The translations under genes were made by a program, and so were the position numbers. A stretch of 64,000 nt of DNA from Malania oleifera (Eukaryota > Streptophyta > Magnoliopsida > Santalales > Ximeniaceae), in contig NC_080418.1 of assembly GCF_029873635.1 (NCBI RefSeq), positions 150,033,748-150,097,747 of the forward strand, given 5' to 3'. The notes beneath the pieces are model-generated. The model saw only the letters and a program-made list of their open reading frames with translations. It made no database searches and was not told the DNA's origin. Shown one piece after another: positions 13,967 to 27,260 of the stretch. Numbering within the stretch: position 1 is the first letter of the stretch; every line of letters starts with the position of its first letter.

Positions 13967-16900
13967 TAGAGGTCATGTTCTATTTATGGCATCAGTAGTT
14001 AGTTGGCTTGAATTTTGTAGAAAAATTTTCAAGCTTAATCAATTTTTATTATTGTTAGTAAATTTTTATAAGATATTATGTAAAAATATTTACTATTATG
14101 TAGTATTTAGCTTTTATTTATTTTTAAGCTAAAGTGCAACACAGTTGCTAGAGTTTCATTTGGTTTAGTTGTATTTGAGTTACAATTATGCACAATTCAG
14201 TTTGCACGGAAATAACCGACCAACCATTCAATTTAGTTTTGGATTTTACTGGTTTGATTCGGTCTAATTTCTTCTATAAAAAAAAATTAGTTTGGTTTTT
14301 ACTTATTCTAAACAATGTTCAGCCTGGAGTCAAAAATCAAAATTTCAATTTTATAAGACTTTGATGCTACAAATAATGATGAACATATTAATTTCGTTCT
14401 AGCATTGTGGGATTGATATGATTTTATATAAAATTGATTAATTTGGTTCTAGTATAGCATTGTAGGGTTTAGTCCGCTCGATTTTTTTGCTTTATGCAAA
14501 CTTTGATCGAAGTGGGGTTCGGTTCAATTTTTAGGATGATAAATTGAACTAAATTGGGTGGTTTGATTTCAATTAAGGGTTCAGTTTAATTCAATTTTTT
14601 CTTCAAAAAAATTGAAATATTTTTATTTTTACTTTTTATCTACTTGAACCCTTCCCTAGTTCTAGTTCAAGGCAAACTCAAATTAATATTACTTACAACT
14701 TTCAAGTTCAATCAAACTTAATTTAACTTTTATTATTATTTTGCAATTTTGATATTTCATAAACAATATATTATTACGTATTCATATTTTATATATTTTA
14801 TACACTTATAGAAATTATTTTATAATCAACTAAATTTCAAAATTTCGTTATCAAGTTAAGCTTGGGTTTTAAAGAGTTTAATGATTATAAAAATTAATTA
14901 AATTCAAGTTTAGTTTTAAGAGCATCTTACTATTTGGACTTACCTTGACTATATTAGGGGCATATTTGAGTCGAGACGAGTCAAGTTGACATAGTAAAAT
15001 ACACAAACTCGACTCGACTAAAAAGTGTTAAACTCGAAATTCAACTCAGTTACAAGTTTATAAAACTCGAGCTCAACTCGATTAAGCTCAACTTGATTAT
15101 AAATTAATATTAAATACATATATAAATATATATATATATATAATGTATATTTAATAGTAATATATTTATAAAATACATTATATGACATATATAATATAAA
15201 ATAATAAAATTTAAAAATTTTATTAAGCTTGAAACTTGACTCAAGTATTATTACTAAATTCAAATTCAACTCGTTAAAATACTTGACTAACTCAAACTCG
15301 ACTTGAAGTCAAGTAGATTCAAGTTGACTCAAATTAAGGGACAAGTCGAATCTGAATAGCTTACAAGTAAGTTTGACTCACTTACATTTCTTGAACATAT
15401 AATTAATTTTAGTATAAAAAAGTATATGTCAAGGATATTATGGGGAATTGGTCTCGTATAGCGATTGTGCATAGTCTTCCCTAGTTGATCATCCATGCGT
15501 CCTTTTAAGGCTTTTATTAATTAAATAAATACTTCCTTTTTTATGCTTCTTATTTAATGTTTACAACTTTACATTTAATTAATTTCACCAATAAATCTAC
15601 ACAAGCCTCAATTATCAATTTGTTTCTCTTAGGAAAAATCCAAGAAAAATATGTGGGATTTTTAATTAATTTTTAGTTTTTAAAAATAAAAATGGTAATA
15701 TGAGATTGAACGGTCCTATCTTTTGTGAAAATGTCATTTTTCTTAATATCTGAATTATTAAGAAAAATTCTCATCGAGAACAATGTGTCTTAAACTTTCG
15801 AATTGAGCTATTCAAAAATTAGTGAAATTTATGAGCTTGGACAAATTTAACTTAAGCTTGAAATAGCTTAACTCAATTTGAATTAGAATGGTCTAAATAA
15901 ATTTCATTTTTTAGGCATTTTCTATATTTACAATGTATTTATTGAAATAATTTAAATTGTTAATGTCTAATTTGAGGCCTTTTGATAGTGTACTTTTATC
16001 GCATAAATTGGCGGAAAAAGATTCATATAGCCAACCCTATCTAGTGAGACTTAAGACTTAGTTTTGTTGTTGTTGTTGTTGCTGCTGATAGTATACTTTT
16101 AAATTAAGCTCGAAATAGATATGTATTCAATTGTAAATACATTATATCTTTCACTGTGTGATACTTGAACAAAATTCAAACTTATAGAAAAATAATGGGC
16201 TAAACTTGGATTTAAGGTTAACTTATTTAAAGTGATTTTGAACTTAGCATACTTGATTGACGGTTTAATGGGGTGACACCATTTTTATTGCTCTTCAAAT
16301 GCTTATATTGATATTATTTTGAGTCCCCTCCTTTATTATCATTACTCGAGACTTATATAGGTCTTGGAATATATAATTCATACACAAACATCAATTTAGA
16401 ACTATACTATAGTGCTAATATGAACATGATTACATAACTACAAAGATAAAGTGGTTTTGTCAAAATATAGTTGTTAAGAATGCTATTTTAAGAAATATTT
16501 TTCATTTAATACAGATAAAATGTCTTAAAAAAAAGAAGATAGTGGACGGGGTCACATAAACAGAGAAATATTTGTAGAGAACTATCCTTGCACGTAAGAT
16601 TTAGAACCCACTAATAACAAGATGTTGTATTAATATTTGGACCCATTAAAATGATATGCGACCCATATCAAGCAATACCTTTTATTTTTACGAGTTTAAA
16701 TACTAACATAACATCTTACAATCAGTGAATTTCAAATTGTACACAATAAAACGGTTCATTAAAAGTCTTTTTTTTAATCCAAAATTCATGATGAGTAAGA
16801 GTATACATAGAAAGGTATTTATATCATAAATTAATGTAACGACAAAAATAGAGAATAGCAATTTATCATTTACATAAGTTTTGCTCTACTTGCCAAATTA

Positions 16901-17990
16901 GAGTAAATGGATGAATATCTTCTTAAAGTTCATCCACTTTCACAAAATCATTAAAAGTTTTACTCAATGGATAAACTAAATTACATCAAAACCAAAATGG
17001 GTTGGAGAAATTAATAGATGAGTTCAAAATTATTGTTGCATTCCAACTCAAATCTACAGAGTTCGATTATGTTTAAGAATTTACTAATTTTGGGATTGTT
17101 AAAATTAGGAATTTTTATGCTAATTTAAACAATTACTATTTTTAGTAATATAAACTCTTGCACGAGTAATCTCTTTATAAATTATTAAATCTTTATACAA
17201 TTTTCATTATTTGTTCTTCAGATTTCATCTTATTCTTAGTAAAAGTTATTCTATGAACCTATCGTAACATAATGATTTTTCTTTACACAAATAATAAGAC
17301 TCGCACGAATGAAAAAATTGTAATTTGTTGGGTCAAAATCTTACATAGGACCCTTCTATTTAATTAGAAAATTCCTAATGCTAATTTAATACTATCCTTA
17401 TATTTGGTACAAAATAATAAAATGGATTAATAATAAAATAGAACGAAAAATTATATGAGAAATTTATAAAATTAAAAATATCAACTAAATTTAATTTATT
17501 CTTTTCCATTCTTATCTACCAAACAAACTTAGTGAATTTCTTGGAATCTTTCTCATCCTATGCATTTATTTGGCTGTTGTGATTGTATTATTGTTGGCAT
17601 CATTAGTGTTATTTATTGAATGGGCAGCATGGCCAGTCTGTTGCTTCACAACATTCTCTAGTTAACATGCATGTAGATAAAAACAAAATCTAAGCTTTTG
17701 CACAGAGAGAGGGAGAGAGGGCATGGGACATTAAAATGGAAATACAGAGGGAGGACAAGAAAGATAAGCATCGCATTGACAGCCAAACAGAGCAGAGGAC
17801 TCTGTTTCCATATTTTATTGTTGCCTTGTACTTGCCTGGTTGTTGACCAACCCAACTGGTGACCCTCATTTATTATTCACTGCCCACCCCTCTTAACTTA
17901 ATTCTGAAATCACAAGCGATTTGGTGGTTCAATATTCCGTTTTGATTTTGATTTTGATTTGGATGTCAAAAAATAAAAATTTTCAACCTG
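13441..17990. other. Gene-free AT-rich intergenic block
   Basis: No credible ORF or known domain. It contains an (AT)n run at about 13935-13965. A zone rich in GGTTTGGTTCGGTT-like words (about 14150-14600) is followed by one rich in ACTCGACTCGA / GAGCTCAACTCG words (about 14880-15380). Such subterminal word clusters are common in old hAT-like elements, but I could not find clean ends. A short RTE LINE tail lies at 15998-16086. A less AT-rich, apparently single-copy island at about 17580-17890 is unexplained. Confidence 0.45.
15998..16086 (+). mobile_element. RTE LINE 3'-end fragment (5'-truncated)
   Basis: ATCGCATAAATTGGCGGAAA continues through ATTCATATAGCCAACCC and ACTTAAGACTTAGTTTTG into a (TTG)n tail. 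This matches the last roughly 85 bp of the RTE LINE at 54815-57709, including its stop region and TTG tail. RTE elements typically end in short tandem repeats, so this is a very short 5'-truncated insertion. Confidence 0.75.
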
Positions 17991-19975
17991 TGTTAAATTA
18001 TGAATGAACTTTTTCTCTATTGATACACACATAATACAAGGATTACAAAGATATATATACATGAGAGAATTGAAAAAAATAAAAAATATATATTGCTCTA
18101 AATGGAAAGTGTATATTTTTCTAATACTCCCCCTCAAGTTGGAGCATGGAAATCCGTAATGCTTAACTTGCATGATAAATTTTAGAAATGTTCACGATCC
18201 AAAGTTTTGGTGAAGATATCGGTAAGTTGACTGTGGGTAGGAATATGCTTAGTGAAGAAGAGGTCAACCCGTAACTTTTCACAAACAGTATGACAATCGA
18301 TTTTTATATATTTGGTACGTTCGTGGAAAACAGGATTCTGGGTAATGTGAAGAGTCGCTTGGTTATCACAATATAACAACATAGGCTGGGAATGCGGTAC
18401 GCGAAGATCATTTAAAAGAGTTTTGAGTTATGTAAGTTCACAGGTAGTGGAAACAAGTGCCCGGTACTCAATTTTGGTGGAGGAGCGAGAGACTTTAATT
18501 TATTTCTTAGTGCACCAGGAAATTGGACTAATATCTAACTGAATGAAAAACCCAGTGGTAGAACGGCGAGTGAGTGGACAACTAGTCCAATCCAAGTCAA
18601 AATAAGCTGAGACTTGAAGAGTGTTGGCAGTAGGAAAAAATAAGTCTTGTCTAGGAGATGTCTTAATGTATCCAAGAACACGTACAACAACATCATAATG
18701 TGCTTGTCTGGGTTGGTGCATAAATTGACTGAGAATATTGACTGGAAATACAATGTCGGGACAAGTGATGGTGAGATATATCAAACGTCCAACGAGTCAT
18801 TGAAACGAGTTTGGATCGAAGAGAAAATCACCATCAGTATTATTGAGCTTTAGATTTTGTTTCATGGGAAAGTGGGCAGGACAAGCACCTAGATGACTGC
18901 TATCAGTGAGGATATCAAGAGCATATTTGTATTGGTTAAAAAAGATGTCAGTGGGAGAGCGAGCTACTTCAGGACCAAGGAAATATTTCAATTTGCCAAG
19001 ATCCTTGAGTTTGAATTTCTGAGCGAGCATGACTTTGAAAGTGCTAATATCAGAGATCATTGCCTATCATGAGAATGTCATCAACATAAACAAGTATGAG
19101 AGTAAAAGATTGACCCTGAGAGTGGGTGAAAAAAGAGTGATCGGTCTGAGATTGGGTGAACCCCGTAGAAAGTAAAACAGAAAATAATTTAGAGAACCAA
19201 TTGCGAGAAGCTTACTTGAGACCATAAAGGGATTTCTGAAGACGACAAACACAAGTCTCCCCCTGTTTGCAATACCCCGGTGGAGGGATCATATAAACCT
19301 CCTCATCAAGGTCAGCATGAAGAAAAGCGTTGTTGACGTCCAATTGAAGGAGATGCCAATTTCGAGTTGTAGCCACTACAAGAACGCACCTGACAATAAC
19401 AAGTTTAGCAACATGAGTAAAAGTATCATGATAATCCAAACCTTCTACCCGAGTGTAGCCCTTGGCCACCAAGCGAGCTTTGTGTCGCTCTATGAATCCA
19501 TCGGCCCGAAGTTTTGTTTTGAACACCCATTTACAGCCAATTGGTTTTTTTCCAGGTGGAAGGGGTTCAAGAACCCATGTATTATTGGTTTCTAAGGTTT
19601 GGATTTCAGAAGTCATGACATCACGCCAATGGGAGTGTAGCACAGCCTGAGAATATGAGGTGGGTTTGAGAAGTTGTGACATAACAGAAAGAAAAGTCAA
19701 ATGTTGATTAGAGAAACGATGATAAGATAAAAAATAGGAGATACAATGAACCGTATGTGAGGGACATCTTGAAACTTGTGAAGCCGTGGAGGACTGTAGT
19801 AAAGTAGGGCAGATATAATCAGCCAAGTAAGAGGGATGTGTGACAGCTCGTTTGGGTTGTGAAGAGTTGGGTGGAGGGGGTGGTGGGGAAGAGGGTGAGG
19901 GTAAGGGAGGTGGTGAGGAGACCAAAATATACGAAGTGACCAGAAACACGAAATAGAGATTTGTCAAGTTAAAAT
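17991..19975 (-). mobile_element. Ty1/Copia fossil, 3' half with one short LTR
   Basis: Minus-strand Copia remnant. It has reverse transcriptase ([27 protein letters not shown] near 19230-19560) and the RT-RNase H connection. RNase H text lies at about 18180-18800 (for example [25 protein letters not shown]). A purine-rich tract (CTTGAGGGGGAGT on the minus strand, about 18127-18140) borders a 3' LTR of about 136 bp at 17991-18126. The 5' part (gag, protease, most of integrase and the 5' LTR) is absent. The wording resembles the Ale/Retrofit lineage. It is visibly broken in several places and old. Confidence 0.85.
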
Positions 19976-20091
19976 GATAATAAAATAGGATAAAAGTAAT
20001 ATGCTTTTGGTTTGGTTCGATTGACTATTGACAAAAATTTTGATACATTGAATTTTTGTAGCAAATTGCCATAAAAACTTATGATCTGTTT

Positions 20092-20345
20092 GAATCAAGG
20101 ATTTTATGTGAGAAAAGAAAAGAAAACAAAAATAAGGATGAAACTTATTTTCTTTTATATTTTCCTTCTATATTAAAGACAATAAAAATTTAAGATTATT
20201 TTGATATGCCTAAAAATTAGGGAAAAAATGAGTTTTAAATTGAGTAAAATCAAAATTTTGTTTATAAACTTGATATATATATTTTATTTTCTTTCTTATT
20301 TTCCTTGATAACCAAAAAACATCTGTTTAAATTATAATGAGTTTA
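20092..20345 (+). repeat. AT-rich MITE-like family, copy D
   Basis: Opens GTTTGAATCAAGGATTTTAT, has the shared core TAAAATCAAAATTTTGTTTA and closes near TAATGAGTTTAAAACT. Non-coding. Confidence 0.55.
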
Positions 20346-20483
20346 AAACTAGTAGTTTATTACATTTCCCTTGAAATTCAAGTCCTTTTTAAGGAAAAAT
20401 TGTCATGGCCTAATATGAAGGATTGCAATGTTCAAAGTTTGAGAGACTTTTGCCACTATTTCTTTTGTTATTTTCTTTTACGC

Positions 20484-20757
20484 TCTGTTTGGAACTTGGA
20501 AAATATTAGGGAAAGGGGAAAAAAAAAAAAAATCTACATATGTTTGGTTGTCAATGAAAGTAAGAAAGAAAATAAAAAATATGCCAAATTTATAAAAAAT
20601 AAATAAATTTTACACATCATTAGTATTTAGTTTATCTTGATTTTTAGTCATTGAAATAAATTTTTATTTTTAATAGTATTTAATGAAGAAGGAAAATACA
20701 AGAAATCCTTATCTTTTTTCCAAGTAAGATTTTTTTATCCAAACATACCCTTAAGGA
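20484..20757 (-). repeat. AT-rich MITE-like family, copy E
   Basis: An inverted copy. On the plus strand it runs from TGTTTGGAACTTGGAAAATA to AGATTTTTTTATCCAAACAT, with core AATTTTACACATCATTAGTA. The ends GTTTGGAAC and ATCCAAAC show the family's short inverted termini. Copies D and E sit 140 bp apart in opposite orientation. Confidence 0.6.
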
Positions 20758-20782
20758 AAAATGGTTGTATTAGCATGGTCAA

Positions 20783-20911
20783 ATTTGGAGCTCGATTTTT
20801 AGATTTGGATTTGCATGAATTTGATCAAGCATAACACAAAATTATACTGAGTTTCATTTAAAATTCATACAAATTTAAATTAAAAACTTAAAATTGGTAC
20901 TTTCAAATACA
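20783..20911. repeat. Foldback MITE-like element, intergenic copy
   Basis: Starts TTTGGAGCTCGATTTTTAGA, centre CACAAAATTATACTGAGTTT, end TTGGTACTTTCAAATAC. It is a degenerate third copy of the family found in tubulin introns 1 and 4. Confidence 0.5.
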
Positions 20912-21592
20912 ATCTTAATCTTTTTGCAAAGATATGCCTTCATTGTCCCGAGTATTTATCATTCCAATCTTTCTAAAGTGGATTTTTTTTCTCACGATTT
21001 TCACTATACATTAAATGTTGGCAATTATATATAGTAAGTCAAGTGTAACTAGTTGAATTTGCCGAGTCAAACATTAACTTTGGCTATTGGTTCATGGACC
21101 GTTTGAACCATTTATAGAAAAAAAAAAAAGAAAAAAAACTTTTCTAAAAAAAGTATTCACCTGTAAATACTTATTTTCAAGTAGTCTATAATTACTTATT
21201 ATAAACTCTTTTGAAATAAGTACTTTTTAAGATATATATATATATATATAGAAAATACTTATTTTTCTTAAAAAATATTTATAAAACTTAATTTTTGAAA
21301 TAAGAGCTTATTTAAGTGTAAACCAAATACTATAATTGACACAATTACTTAATTTAAGTACTTTTCATAAAAATAGGGTTTAAAAAGATTTTGAATCCTC
21401 CAAGGTGGGAGAAAAAGGGCAACGAGGGGATGTTAGGGTAGAATTGTAATTTGATAACTCTATGGGTATTTGTAAATAGTACACACTGTTTGGGACAAAA
21501 AAAAAAAAGTCAAGTCTAAAGAGTTCTATAAAGAATATTTCTACTTTTACAAAGTTTCCAAATCATCATTTCAACGGGAAAAATAAATAAGC

Positions 21593-21618
21593 TAGCTCTC
21601 TCTCTCTCTCTCTCTCAT

Positions 21619-21665
<47 letters not shown>
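21593..21665. repeat. Compound microsatellite (CT)n(CA)n(AT)n
   Basis: Three abutting dinucleotide runs, (CT)n then (CA)n then (AT)n, in non-genic DNA. The minus-strand ORF crossing it is a low-complexity artefact. Confidence 0.9.
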
Positions 21666-21667
<2 letters not shown>

Positions 21668-21940
21668 CATGCACATATATAAATGTAGCGACTTAGGACA
21701 ATTAGAACTATTGAAAATAATTTTTTCCACCGGCACACCATGTAGCATGTTGTACCAATGAGGAGACAAGTTTTTAATATATTTTTTTTTGTCCATTGAA
21801 GGAATTAGCGGTACAAAAAAATAGGGTATATAAGTAGCGTAAATTATTAGCAAAATGCAAATATTTACTTAAAAAGGTTTCAGTAGCATGAGGATAGTCA
21901 TTGGTAAAAATGACGTTATTAAAAGTTGTAATAATAACTT

Positions 21941-22085
21941 GAAAGGAGATAATGAGTAAGGATTAAATATCCTTGAATCTATCAAAAGAAATTATTCATG
22001 ATCGTATAAATTGACAAAAAATGATTCATATAACCGATTCCACTTAATGAGACTAAGATTTGATTTTTTTGTTGTTGTTGTTGTA
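21941..22085 (+). mobile_element. RTE LINE 3'-end fragment (5'-truncated)
   Basis: GAGATAATGAGTAAGGATTA continues through CTTGAATCTATCAAAAGAAA and ends in ACTAAGATTTGATTTTTTTG plus (TTG)n. It is homologous to the last roughly 140 bp of the RTE LINE at 54815-57709, more diverged and longer than the copy at 15998-16086. Confidence 0.75.
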
Positions 22086-23804
22086 GTCATTTTCCTCATA
22101 ATACTTGTTTGTATTAATCTCATCGACTAAAATTTAAATAAAACCCTCCAGACTAAATACCTACTCCTATTTTTGCACATTCTGTGATTTAATAAGAAAA
22201 CAACCAGCGGATATTAATTAGAAAAAAAGTTTTATGTATATATTTATTTTTGTTTTTATAGAATTACTATTGTGACAATTATTTTTATTGTCCTTTGGAG
22301 AGAATTATTGATGATGTGTCTTCTTTAATTAAATAGCTCTAGGTTTTAGAAGGATAATTTGAAACCAAAGATATGTTGAAGAACAATGTGTTTGAGGAAA
22401 ATGAAATTGATAAAGTTAATATTAACTAATTTATTCTTGTCATCAAAGAGATTTGGAGTAATAATTTGTAAGATATTAACAATTCAAGATTGATTTGGGG
22501 CAATAAATAGGAGGGTTTTTTTCATGCTCCAAATTCCAATTGCCCCAGTTTATACTCCACCTCACGCCCTAGTACAATGCCCTAAATACTTATATATACA
22601 ATATTATACACAAAAATTGTCAACTCACATATGTTAACATAGATGAAAATGTTTATACACACAAATATTTGAGTTATTTTGACATGAGTATATGTGTATC
22701 AATGAGCTTAAAAAGATTATCATGATGGCAGTCAATCCAATCCCAAGTGTAGAGATCTAGAAAAATATAATAATAAAATAAATGGAAAAAGAGGATTTTT
22801 GGCTAGAAGAGGAGAAAATCGGCGACGATTTTCTGGAGTAATAAGAACACCATCGACGGTTATAGAGATTTATCGCAGGTTGGTAACAGTAAATCTGAGC
22901 CTATTTAATAGAAAACCGACGATAGTTTTTTGAGAGCTAAAAAAAATCATCGACGGTTTTCTCTACAGTGAGAATTATAAGGGATCCTGCAAGCTGATTT
23001 TATTTGTTAAACAAATTTTCACTCTCTCACTCTCCCAAACCCTACAACTCTCCCTTCCTTCTCTCTATGATTCCAGCTTCATTTTAACCCGTATCAACGA
23101 TCAGGAATCACCACATGGTTCGTGGGAGAATTCTCTACAACTTAAGCAGAGCAGATTTTCAATTTAGGGTTTCGAGGCACCACTTTAAAACTGAGGTAAG
23201 AGTGTTACATATTAGTTTTAATTGTTAAATTAGAGTATTTGGGGCCTAGGGAATATTACATGATAATATTTTGGAGGTCGAGTTGATTAATCTGGGGTTA
23301 ATGCAGTTTCAGGCTTTTGAACTGTGAATGCTGTGGAACGTAAAATTTAAGGTGTTAGTGGACCTCTCAGTAAGTCAGGTAAAGGGAATAAATTATAATA
23401 GTATTTTTCTGAAATTACTGGTTGAATGAATATGTGAAAAAAATTATGTTATTTTACCTACAAATATTATGATATGAATATTAGATGAAATTGTGTGGCA
23501 TATGATTTTACTGAGAATATGTTGAAATTGAGTTGTGTAATGTGCACGGAGATTAATGAGAATATGATAAAAACATATATATATGGAAATGTTTTGTGCG
23601 GTAATGATTATAAGAGAAACCCAGTGATGTTTATATACTGAACAATAAAGGTATGAGAATTATTTTATTGAGAAACGTTGAAAGGTGATATGTACTCAAG
23701 TGTATCTTCTGAGAAATGTTGAATAACGTGAAATGATATATATATGTTATTGTGAGATGAAATGCGAATTGAAATGATAAAAATATCATTGATATGATGA
23801 GATG

Positions 23805-24075
23805 AATTGTGAATGCTAAAAATGGAAATACTGCAATGTGAATTATGCAATGTAAATCTTGAAATGTGAATATTGAGATAGGAATATTGAATTGTGAATA
23901 CTGCAATGAAAATATTGAAATGTGAATACTGAAATGCGAATAAGAGAATGTGAGTACTGCAATATGAATGTGAATTGTGAATATTGGAGTTGTAAATATA
24001 GAAACATCGAAAATTGCAATGTGAGTACTGCAATTGTGAATACTGGAATGTGAATGGGAAATATGAAATGATGAA
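23805..24075 (+). repeat. Degenerate short-period repeat inside LTR
   Basis: Words such as GAATACTGAAATGTGAATA, GAATACTGCAATG and GAATATTGAAATGTG recur with a period of about 16-18 bp. This creates long spurious minus-strand ORFs. Confidence 0.7.
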
Positions 24076-24087
24076 ATGTGGAGAGAA

Positions 24088-24455
24088 ATAACCTTGACCA
24101 TGGGAAGAAGCATAATGTAGAGAATATCTTCAGGGGGGTATAACCTCAACCATGGGGAGACACATGGCACAAAGAATATGTTCAGGGCAATATAACCTCG
24201 ACCATGGGGTGAAGTATGGCGTATAAAATATATAATCAGGGTGGTATAACCTCGACCATGGGGTGAAGCATGGCGTGGTGAATATATTCAGGCAATATAA
24301 CCTCAACCATAGGGTGAAGCATGGCGTGGTAAATATTTTCAGAGTAACATAACCTTGACCATAGGGTGAAGTATGGCGTCGTAAATATCCTCAGAGTAGC
24401 ATAACCTCGACCATGGGGTGAAGCATAGTGTAGAAAGAATATTCTCAGGGCAATG
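24088..24455 (+). repeat. Minisatellite, 7 units of about 51-54 bp, inside LTR
   Basis: Seven tandem units each contain ATAACCTCGACCATGGGGTG, then AAGCATGGCGT, a variable AAATAT segment and TCAGGG. Unit-to-unit identity is high but not perfect. The related LTR at 43918-46721 has only one such unit, in reverse, at about 44877-44935, so the array is an expansion within this LTR copy. Confidence 0.85.
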
Positions 24456-25122
24456 TGCTAGATGATGAAATGAAATTGAAAGTAAAAAGAAAGAGTGTGA
24501 GTTTAATAACACTGACAAACAAGGCGAGGTAAAACTCTCTGCCTAAGGGCTTACTCAGTAAGGTGAGTGCCCCGATAAGTATCAGTTGTAACCGTACCTG
24601 AGTTAATCGAGTAGGGTCACAAACGATATCAGAGTAGAGAGGAGTTGCATGCATGGGCGTGTAATCTCCCCTATCCTTAGGGACCTTCGCTGGTAAATAT
24701 GGGTTACATGTGAATGAGATTAGAGATGGGAATAAGCTTATGAAAGCTTGTGTTTTATATCTATATGATTATGAGAATGATTGGAGTATTTTTTCAGAAG
24801 ATATTATCATTGAAATGGATAGGTATATTATGATATAATGAAACTCATACTGCCACACACTGTAAATAATTTATTCCGTCTTACTGAAATGTGTCTCACC
24901 CAAACATTTAAATATTTAAGGGAATCGTAATAGGCCTGGAGATAGAGCTCCTAGATAGAGGGGAGCTGATACCTTGAGTAGGCAGGGTGAGTGTTTTGAG
25001 TTAGGGATGGAGGATTCCCTTAAATTTTTGTTTGTTTTTGGAATATGTTGGATATGTGTATATTTTTGGACGCATAGTAATCTGGTCATTTGTATTCTGA
25101 ATGATTTGTATATAATGACTTC

Positions 25123-27260
25123 TGTTGACTATATGAGTCCAATCTGGTTTTGATAATGACAAATCACTTGGTATTTGATCTGTGCATTGAGATTGTGAAC
25201 AAGAACAATGTTTAGCATGCACGGAAGGATAACAAGTCATGGAAGCCATGAAGATTAAAGCATATACATCTTGGCAAAATCCATGGAACTAAAAGAGTTG
25301 AAGAATGAAGATGCAAGCGACAAGTTCAAGAGCGTCATGGGAATGAGTACTTAAAACTAATGTATTTAGATTTCATATGATTTAATTTGAGGCTCAACAT
25401 ATACCCTAGAATGATCTTAAGACTCATGCATCTCATGAACATCATTAGGGGATATTTATGGACTTAGAAATATTTTTAAAATTCAGGAAAATATTTTTAT
25501 AAAAGAGCCAAGAAAGAGAGCAAAGGAGATTTTTTGAATCAAAAAGAAAAAACCAGGAATAAGTCACTTCAGAAGATCGAAGCTAACCTCACTCATTTGA
25601 AGAATTTCTTTAGAAGACCGAAGATTAGGTTTAGTTGCCTGAAGATTTAATGGTGAAACACAGAACTTGGCAGAAGCACCTCAGAAGACTGAACTCAGAC
25701 TTCAGTCATCTAAACCCAACACTTCAGAAGACTGAACCCCAACTTCAATCGTTTGACCCTGTGTCCAGGTTATTTTTTCGAAGCTCTAAGGAACTTCAAT
25801 TGTTTGGGCCTCTAACCTCAATCGTCTGAATCTGCGGGAAAGTTTAAAAATCTAATTTTTAATGAAAGAACACGTGAGCTATTTTTTTATCCAACGATTG
25901 AGATCTATTCTAAGGGCAAGATACCTATGTATTCAACATCTAAACCCTAGTGCTTAAGACTTTTGAAAGAGAAGAGAAGAGAACAATGCTTTTGAAAGAT
26001 AATTGAGAAACTTGAACATATTGCTGTACAATTGCCTGCACTCCAACCTATACTCATCAAGCTTGGGCAAATCAACTCAGAAAATCAAAGGGAATCCATT
26101 TACACATCTTGATTTCAACTTGGTATTGAGGTTTGGTAAATCCATTTATTATTTTCAAGAGTTTCTCATCTCATTATCTGTTATTGAATATTATTAGAGA
26201 GATTGATCTTGAGTATTCATATACATATAGAGATTGTTTTTGACAAGATCATTGCTTGAGAAAGGTTTTTGCCATTGGTTGAATAGTTTTTGATTCAAGA
26301 GTGTATCTAGATAAAGACTTGATATTTTTGATACTACAAAACTATATGATCAAATATCCTTAGAAGTTCATAACTATATATATATATATATTTTAGGGAT
26401 ATTTTCTGAAAAATCCTATATTCGGTTTTGATCTTTGGTGATCACATCATATATATACATATATTAATTTGCATATTACAAAGATCATATTGTGGTTGAA
26501 AAGTTGGGAGAAAACTTATTGATTTAGATCTTTACAATATTAAAGACAAACTTTTTAACAAGATCAAATTTGATATTTGTGTATCTTGTCTTCAAAGCTA
26601 TTACTCATACAAATATTTTGGAAGATTTGATAAAAGAGAATTGTGTGTTGAAGCATTTCATTCATAAAACGATTGTATCGTTTTATACATACTGAGCTTC
26701 AAGTTTCATCATATGATTATGTATTAGGAATTTTAATTTTACTCACTAGTTTTGTTAGAAGCAACATTGGGTGTTTTGCAGATTTGATATTATATTGTAA
26801 TCAAGGTTCGGGTTGTGAACCGAGTTTGAGGAGAGAGCGGTGTCTCTTGTAAGCAACAGAATAGGAGGAAGTTGTGCCTCTTGTAAGCAGCGGATGTAAG
26901 GGAAGCTCTGTCCTAATTTAAGGACCAGGAATTTTAGTGGAATTCTTTAGTGGGTTGCTCAAGGTGAGGACGTAGGCTGGGTTGGCTGAACCTCGTAAAA
27001 TCACGTTTGCATTCTCTCTTCCCTTATCTTTTTATTTTTCGCACTGCATTTTAATATCTATCTTGTTTGTGTATGTTGAATAACCTTACACGCACTTAAC
27101 AATTAATTAGGTGATAAGAATTCATTGGTATAATAATTTAAATAAGTCTTAAACCCCTGCAATCAATTTATTAAATTTAGAAATAGGGTTTTAAGTGGTA
27201 AATAGTCTGAAAGATTTCAAAAATACCCAATTCACCCCCTCTTGGGATTATACCTAAATC
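25123..27260 (+). repeat. 5' LTR of the SIRE-like Copia
   Basis: About 2.14 kb, repeated at 40091-42255. It contains an array of short inverted words (about 25560-25840) alternating CTTCAGAAGACTGAA-like and CTTCAGTCGTCTGAA-like motifs. The right end just before the primer site reads ACCCCCTCTTGGGATTATAC. The exact last base is uncertain by several bases. Confidence 0.85.

Noticed and set aside
15018-15269. 83-codon ORF rich in Tyr/Ile/Asn
   Set aside because: Low-complexity AT-rich translation inside a repeat-like zone.
23631-24170. 179-codon minus-strand ORF, His/Ile/Ser rich
   Set aside because: It is the antisense of a short-period repeat and minisatellite inside a solo LTR; composition is repeat-driven and no domain is present.
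24088-24455. CRISPR-like array appearance
   Set aside because: Units are head-to-tail with no distinct spacers, and this is plant nuclear DNA; it is an LTR minisatellite.
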